Assembly (NCBI RefSeq): GCF_004127445.1
Contig: NZ_QEXM01000033.1
Coordinates: 124,001-188,000, forward strand
Length of the DNA: 64,000 bases
Reading direction: 5' to 3'
Origin: Streptomyces alfalfae
Lineage (GTDB): Bacteria > Actinomycetota > Actinomycetes > Streptomycetales > Streptomycetaceae
Shown: positions 59,953 through 64,000 of the stretch, one piece after another
Layout: the number at the start of each line of letters is the position of its first letter
Position numbering within the stretch: the first letter of the stretch is position 1
The notes under the pieces: model-generated
What the model was told of the DNA's origin: nothing
The model's input: only the letters and a program-made list of their open reading frames with translations
Database searches by the model: none
Translations under genes and position numbers: made by a program

Positions 59953-60897
59953 ATGAGCTCCCCCACTGGGCCCGCATCCGGCCTGCCCGTACGAATGCCG
60001 CGCCCCCGTCAGCCGGGCCGGCACCGCCGTCCGGAGCCCGTCGCGGCTCCCGAGGGCGCGCCCGCACTGGTCCTCGCCGTGCCGGGCGCCCCCAGCACCA
60101 CCACACGCCAGCTCGCCGAAGAGGTCGTGAGCATCGCCCGCTCCGAGCTGCCCGGACTCGACGCCAGGATCGGTTACGTCGACGGTGAGGAGGACGCCAC
60201 CGTCACGTCTTTCCCCGAGTTCCCCTCGCTGGAGTCCGTGCTCGCGCACGCGGCGGCCGAGCGCACCGCCCGCTTCGAGCGCGCGCGCGAGGCCGGCGCC
60301 GACGCCGCCGAGCCGGAAGGCGCCGTCGCGGTCGTCGTGCCGCTGCTCGCGGGCCCCGACAGCACGCTGACGCTGCGCATCCGGGAGGCCGTCGCGGCCA
60401 GTGGCGCCCCCGCCGAGCTGACCGATGTGCTCGGCCCCCACCCGCTGCTCGCCGAGGCGCTGCACGTGCGTCTGTCGGAGGCGGGCCTCGCCCGCGCCGA
60501 CCGCGCCCGGCTGTTCACGGTGGCCACCGCCGCCGACGGCATCATTCTGGCGACGGTCGGCGGCGAGGAGGCCGTGCAGGCCGCCGGGATCACCGGCATG
60601 CTGCTCGCCGCGCGCCTCGCGGTGCCGGTGATGGCGGCCGCGCTCGACCAGGAGGGCTCCATCGCGGCGATCGCGGAGCAGCTGCGCGGTTCGGGCTCGG
60701 CCCAGCTCGCCCTGGCCCCGTACCTGATCGGACCCGAGCTCGACGAGGGACTGCTCGACGCGGCGGCGAAGGAAGCGGGCTGCTCGGCCGCCGAACCGCT
60801 CGGCCCCTACCCGGCGATCGGCAAGCTGGCCCTGTCGAAGTACACGACGGCGCTGGGCATCGCGCCGCAGCAGCCCTCGGGCGCGCCGGTGCACTGA
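59953..60897 (+). CDS. Sirohydrochlorin chelatase-like (CbiX-type) protein
   Basis: 314 residues. Two tandem CbiX-like halves: ALVLAVPGAPSTTTRQLAEEVVSIARSELPGLDARIGYVDGEE, then AVAVVVPLLAGPDSTLTLRIREAV; and later GIILATVGGEEAVQAAGITGMLLAARL. In classical CbiX/SirB, a His at the start of the first strand (HGS) binds the metal. Here it is replaced by PGA, so metal insertion is uncertain. A 40-residue low-complexity N-terminal extension precedes the fold. ATG 59953; TAGCAT at 59939-59944 is a likely -10 close to the start. Confidence 0.7.
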   Translation: MSSPTGPASGLPVRMPRPRQPGRHRRPEPVAAPEGAPALVLAVPGAPSTTTRQLAEEVVSIARSELPGLDARIGYVDGEEDATVTSFPEFPSLESVLAHAAAERTARFERAREAGADAAEPEGAVAVVVPLLAGPDSTLTLRIREAVAASGAPAELTDVLGPHPLLAEALHVRLSEAGLARADRARLFTVATAADGIILATVGGEEAVQAAGITGMLLAARLAVPVMAAALDQEGSIAAIAEQLRGSGSAQLALAPYLIGPELDEGLLDAAAKEAGCSAAEPLGPYPAIGKLALSKYTTALGIAPQQPSGAPVH

Positions 60898-60916
60898 GTG
60901 CTCCTCGTACGCCGGT

Positions 60917-60952
60917 GCATGGGCCCGCCCCGATGTGGGGGCGGGCCCATGC
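60917..60952. terminator. 15-bp bidirectional terminator
   Basis: GCATGGGCCCGCCCC (60917-60931) pairs exactly with GGGGCGGGCCCATGC (60938-60952) around a 6-base loop. It lies between the convergent chelatase-like (stop at 60897) and lactonase-type (stop at 60969) genes and should serve both. Confidence 0.85.
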
Positions 60953-60968
60953 GCGTATACGGGCGGGG

Positions 60969-62009
60969 TCAGCCGAAGACGACGCAGGAGGCGGCGGGGG
61001 CGTCGATCGAGCCCGCCCTGCGGGGGATGCCGGTGCCCGGGTCGACCGTGAACCAGGTGACGTCTCCCGAGCGCTCGTTGGCCGCGTACAGGTGCCGGCC
61101 GGAGGGGTGCAGGGCCAGGTCACGCGGCCAGTGCCCGCCGCACGGCACCGTGGCGGCGAGCCGGGGCGCCTCGTCGGGCGCGCCGATGGCGAGGACGGAG
61201 ATGACGTCCGTGCCGCGCGTGGCGGTCCACACGAACCGCCCGTCGGGGGCGACGACGACCTCGGAGGGGTAGACGTCGCCCTCGGGGGTGTCGACGAGGA
61301 CGGAGACCTCGCTGAGCGGCTTGAGCGCGCCCGTCTCGGCGTCCCAGGAGCAGGTGGTCAGGGTGGGCGTCAGTTCGTTGAGGAGGTAGGCGCGGTCGCC
61401 GTCGGGGTGGAAGGCCAGGTGCCGCGGGCCCGAGCCGGGGCGCACGGCGACCTCGCGGTGCAGGGTCAGGCCGTCGTCGCCGAACGCGCAGACGCGCACG
61501 GAGTCCGTGCCGAGGTCGACGCTGACCGCCCAGCGGCCGCTGGGGTCGGCGAGGACCTGGTGGGCGTGCGGGCCCTGCTGGCGCTGCGGGTGCGGGCCCG
61601 AGCCGGTGTGCCGCAGTTCGCTGGTCGGGGTGGCGGCGAGGCCGCCGTCCTCGCGCAGCGGCACGGCGGTGACGCTGCCGGAGCGGTAGTTGGCGGTGAG
61701 GACGTGGCCGTCGTACAGGCCGAGGTGGGTGGGGGCCGAACCGACCGGCACGGGCCTGCCCCTGAGCTCCGGCTTGTCCCCGTCGAGGTGGTAGGCGGCG
61801 ACGGCGCCGTCCGCGGTCTCGCTGACCGCGTAGAGGGTGGTGCCGGTGGGCGAGAGCGCGAGGTAGGACGGGTCGGGGACGGCGTCGGTGGTGCTGAGGA
61901 CGGTCAGCGCGCCGGTGTCCGCGTCGACGGCCGCGGTGAGGACGCCGAGGCCCCCGGCGGCGGTGAACGATCCGATGTAGGCCCGTCCGGCCTGTCTGCC
62001 CACGACCAC
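60969..62009 (-). CDS. Lactonase-type beta-propeller protein
   Basis: 346 residues. Seven-bladed propeller of the 6-phosphogluconolactonase (YbhE/Pgl) family: AYIGSFTAAGGLGVLTAAVDADTGALTVLS, PSYLALSPTGTTLYAVSE, GPHAHQVLADPSGRWAVSVDLGTDSV, GPRHLAFHPDGDRAYLLNEL, and HWPRDLALHPSGRHLYAANERSGDV. Enzyme activity is established for E. coli Pgl; the activity of actinobacterial members is uncertain. The start GTG 62009 is preceded by AGGGGA at spacing 5. Confidence 0.85.
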   Translation of the reverse strand: MVVGRQAGRAYIGSFTAAGGLGVLTAAVDADTGALTVLSTTDAVPDPSYLALSPTGTTLYAVSETADGAVAAYHLDGDKPELRGRPVPVGSAPTHLGLYDGHVLTANYRSGSVTAVPLREDGGLAATPTSELRHTGSGPHPQRQQGPHAHQVLADPSGRWAVSVDLGTDSVRVCAFGDDGLTLHREVAVRPGSGPRHLAFHPDGDRAYLLNELTPTLTTCSWDAETGALKPLSEVSVLVDTPEGDVYPSEVVVAPDGRFVWTATRGTDVISVLAIGAPDEAPRLAATVPCGGHWPRDLALHPSGRHLYAANERSGDVTWFTVDPGTGIPRRAGSIDAPAASCVVFG

Positions 62010-62160
62010 TGCTGTCCCCTATCGACCCGGGCGCCACGTGCCGGGCGCCGCTCGTGCGGCCGACGCTAGCAGTGGGTCCAGCGGGGGCGGGCGCGCCCAT
62101 GGAGGCCACCGCGTGTGTCGCAGCTCACTCCCCCGCGCGGGCCGGGGGCGGAACCTCCAG

Positions 62161-62272
62161 CGCTCCTTCACCGTTCATCCATATGTGGCCTCGCGGAGAG
62201 GCGCCCGCCCTCCGTCCGCCACCCCTCTGCCGCCCCGGCTGGTCCCCCCCGTCCAGCCGGGGCTCTCTTTTT
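62161..62272 (+). ncRNA. Probable 6C small RNA
   Basis: No gene on this strand accounts for a strong terminator: GCCCCGGCTGG (62232-62242) and CCAGCCGGGGC (62253-62263) with the loop TCCCCCCCGT, followed by TCTCTTTTT (62264-62272). Upstream, GTGGC (62185-62189) and GCCAC (62218-62222) can enclose a second C-rich hairpin. The TTCATCC and TATGTGGC strings before it and the C-rich loops match the 6C RNA class of actinobacteria, as I remember it. A GGAAC-N17-CGTT pair (62150-62175) resembles an ECF-type promoter. The exact 5' end is not known. Confidence 0.6.
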
Positions 62273-62295
62273 GTCGCTGCCGGTGCGGCTTCGGG

Positions 62296-62370
62296 TCAGC
62301 GTCGCTTCTGGGAGTGCAGGTACCAGGCTGCGGCGAGAGCGATGAGCACCACGACGATGAGTATCTTCAT
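62296..62370 (-). CDS. 24-residue single-helix membrane peptide
   Basis: MKILIVVVLIALAAAWYLHS and four more residues (QKRR). One hydrophobic helix followed by a basic tail, a plausible small membrane protein with the tail inside. Twenty of 24 third codon positions are G or C. GGGAG lies close before the ATG, at 2 bases. It is 68 bases downstream of the FUSC gene on the same strand. Too short for annotation pipelines, and the antisense neighbour of the small RNA terminator. Confidence 0.45.
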   Translation of the reverse strand: MKILIVVVLIALAAAWYLHSQKRR

Positions 62371-62438
62371 GACTCCCTGCTGCCCCGGCCGGCTCGTCTG
62401 AAGCGCACCGTTCCCGCGCGGCGGCGGCCGATGTGCGT

Positions 62439-63947
62439 TCAGGCCCCGATCAGCGGTGTCCGCGGCGGGCTGTGCAGGGGGTCGGCGAGTTCCGCGAGGG
62501 CCTTCTCCAGACCGTGCAGATGGGCGAGGGCCGGTTCGACGACGGAGCCGTGCGGCACCTCGGCGGGGCCCAGGGACGCGCGTCCGCGCTCGGCGGGGCC
62601 GGTCAGCGCCTCCACCGCGGCCTCCACACGCCAGCAGGCGGCGGCGAGCCGGTCGTCGTGGGACGCCTCGGGGTCGGCGGCGATCGAGGCCAGGCCGCGC
62701 ACCTCGTCGGCGCAGGCGTCGAGCAGGGCGATGACCTGCCGGGCGCGTTCCTTGCGGGCCCGCAGCGGGCTCATCGGGTGGACGAGCGGGGCGAGGGAGA
62801 GGCGCACCTTGCCGAGGAGCTGCTCCAGCTCGGCGACGCGGGGCGCGGGGTCGGCCGTGCCCGAACCGGCGAGCCGGGCCGCGGCCTCGGCGGTGCAGGC
62901 GTGCACGCAGCGCAGGGCGCGCTCGATCCAGGCGTGGGTGGTGGCGTGCGTCGTCACGGGCAGGATGAGCAGCACCGCGAGGGCGGCGCCGAGGGCTCCC
63001 ACCCCGGTCTCGGCGATCCGCAGGGCGAGCAGGGCCGGGTCGAGCACCCCGAGCAGGCCGTAGAGCACACCGGCCATGACGGTGACCGCGAGCATCATCC
63101 AGGTGTAGGAGACGGCGGCCGTGTAGAAGATGCCGAAGACGCTGACGGCGACGATGAGCGCCGAGGGGACGGGCGCGCCGTTCAGCGGCACGGCGACGAC
63201 GAGGCCGAGTGCGACGCCGATGACCGTGCCGAGGACCCGGCGGAAGCTGCGGACCAGGGTCTCCCCGCTGGACGCGGTGTTGACGAAGACCCACCAGGTG
63301 GCGCCGACGGCCCAGTACCAGCGCTGATCGGAGAGCACCTGGCCCGCGGCGAGCGCGAAGGCGCCGCCCGCGACGGCCTGGACGGCCTGCCGTGTCGTCG
63401 TACGGGCGAGCCCGGCGCCGGGGTGGGGCGGCGGGACGGCGGCCGGGGGCAGCCGGCGTTCGTAGCACCAGGCGCCGAAGCGGACGGCCGCCGCGGCGCA
63501 GAGCGAGAGCAGGACGGCGGCGTACAGCTCGGGGAGCTGGCGGGGGACCGTGTGCAGGAACTGCGTCGCGAAGAACATCATGAACGCGAACACGCCGAGG
63601 GAGTGCCCGCGCGGCCCCCAGCGTCGCGCGTACACGCCGGCTCCCATGACGGCGAGGAAGGCGGCGTCGCGCGCCACGGGCACGTCGTGCAGCAGGGCGG
63701 CGACGGCGAGTACGGGAAATCCGACGGCGGGCAGCAGGGCCGTGGTGATGGCCTGCCCCCTGACCGTGGCGTCGCCGACGGTGAAGAGGGCGAGCAGCGC
63801 GGCGAGTCCGCCCGTGATCGCCGCCACGAGCGAATGTCCGGCCAGGCCGCACACGGCGACCGCCCCGGCGATGCCGAGGACGGCCCTGGAGGCGAAGCGC
63901 AGCCGCGTCCGTCCCGGATCGGGCGCCACGAACATCCTCTTGAGCAC
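62439..63947 (-). CDS. FUSC-family membrane protein (second copy)
   Basis: 502 residues, about ten transmembrane helices in two blocks (about 15-145 and 190-320), then a cytosolic helical C-terminus (about 330-500). The second block has VSYTWMMLAVTVMAGVLYGLLG and WAVGATWWVFVNTASSGETLVRSFRRVLGT, an FUSC_2 signature. Putative exporter of small molecules. GTG 63947 with GAGAGGGGCGGG about 8-20 bases upstream; an alternative ATG three codons downstream starts MFVAPD. Compared to the FUSC gene at 33783-35513, no regulator is beside it within the window. Confidence 0.88.
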   Translation of the reverse strand: MLKRMFVAPDPGRTRLRFASRAVLGIAGAVAVCGLAGHSLVAAITGGLAALLALFTVGDATVRGQAITTALLPAVGFPVLAVAALLHDVPVARDAAFLAVMGAGVYARRWGPRGHSLGVFAFMMFFATQFLHTVPRQLPELYAAVLLSLCAAAAVRFGAWCYERRLPPAAVPPPHPGAGLARTTTRQAVQAVAGGAFALAAGQVLSDQRWYWAVGATWWVFVNTASSGETLVRSFRRVLGTVIGVALGLVVAVPLNGAPVPSALIVAVSVFGIFYTAAVSYTWMMLAVTVMAGVLYGLLGVLDPALLALRIAETGVGALGAALAVLLILPVTTHATTHAWIERALRCVHACTAEAAARLAGSGTADPAPRVAELEQLLGKVRLSLAPLVHPMSPLRARKERARQVIALLDACADEVRGLASIAADPEASHDDRLAAACWRVEAAVEALTGPAERGRASLGPAEVPHGSVVEPALAHLHGLEKALAELADPLHSPPRTPLIGA

Positions 63948-64000
63948 TGCTTTCCCGCCCCTCTCGCGCCTCTCGCGTCCGGTCCGTGGGGTTCGTCCGA

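Overview
The window is chromosomal DNA of a high-G+C actinomycete, almost certainly a Streptomyces. The evidence is the extreme G/C bias at third codon positions, frequent GTG/TTG starts with GGAGG-type ribosome sites, several sigma-B-family sigma factors, and families typical of that genus (DUF6421, DUF5134, BaeRF, MmyB-type XRE regulators, fused PAP2/diacylglycerol kinases, a 6C-like RNA). I saw no tRNA, rRNA, insertion sequence, prophage or CRISPR array. About 61 genes are supported, many ending in convergent overlaps or starting in 4-base overlaps.

Region 1 (1-14 kb) is a general-stress block. After a partial SDR gene and a DUF6421 gene come an RsbW-like ATPase, a sigma-B-family sigma factor, a GAF-PP2C protein with a changed metal-binding motif and a MarR regulator. 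Then comes a complete stressosome-type operon at 5280-9289 (rsbR-rsbS-rsbT, an ATPase-PP2C fusion, an RsbU-like PP2C), every junction overlapping by 4 bases. A perfect 14-bp palindrome lies in front of it. BaeRF, nitrobindin and hemerythrin genes, an IclR regulator, a second sigma factor with a sigma-B-type promoter, and an anti-anti-sigma STAS gene follow.

Region 2 (14.2-21.2 kb) is the most unusual part. It has a 1073-residue NACHT NTPase with a C-terminal leucine-rich region, a 680-residue P-loop ATPase whose Walker A lysine is arginine, and, 6 bases further on, a single-pass membrane protein with an extracellular type I periplasmic-binding fold. I read this as a possible surface-sensor/NTPase signalling or defence module.

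Region 3 (21.2-31.7 kb) holds a MarR-GNAT fusion with a 28-bp operator, a DhaK-DhaL kinase, an XRE regulator, two paralogous PAP2-diacylglycerol kinase fusions (one with a ruined phosphatase site), an epoxide-hydrolase-like enzyme, DUF488, a glycerophosphodiester phosphodiesterase, a GNAT and a VOC protein: mostly lipid and glycerol chemistry.

Region 4 (31.8-46.3 kb) has a type II NADH dehydrogenase, a FUSC-MarR operon, DUF5134 and M56 membrane proteins, a PAP2 phosphatase, two HAD hydrolases, a TetR regulator, an LVIVD protein divergent from a DUF305 lipoprotein, an FprA-type reductase, an ArsR/old-yellow-enzyme pair sharing two identical operators, and a VOC protein.

Region 5 (46.3-64 kb) has an exported cyclohexadienyl-dehydratase-like protein and an M81 peptidase/ROK repressor pair divergent from a complete peptide ABC importer (50.2-56.1 kb), with homocysteine methyltransferase at its end. 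Then come an Asp-box propeller, uracil-DNA glycosylase, a BadF/NAGK-type kinase, a sirohydrochlorin-chelatase-like protein, a strong bidirectional terminator, a lactonase-type propeller, a probable 6C small RNA, a 24-residue membrane peptide and a second FUSC protein.
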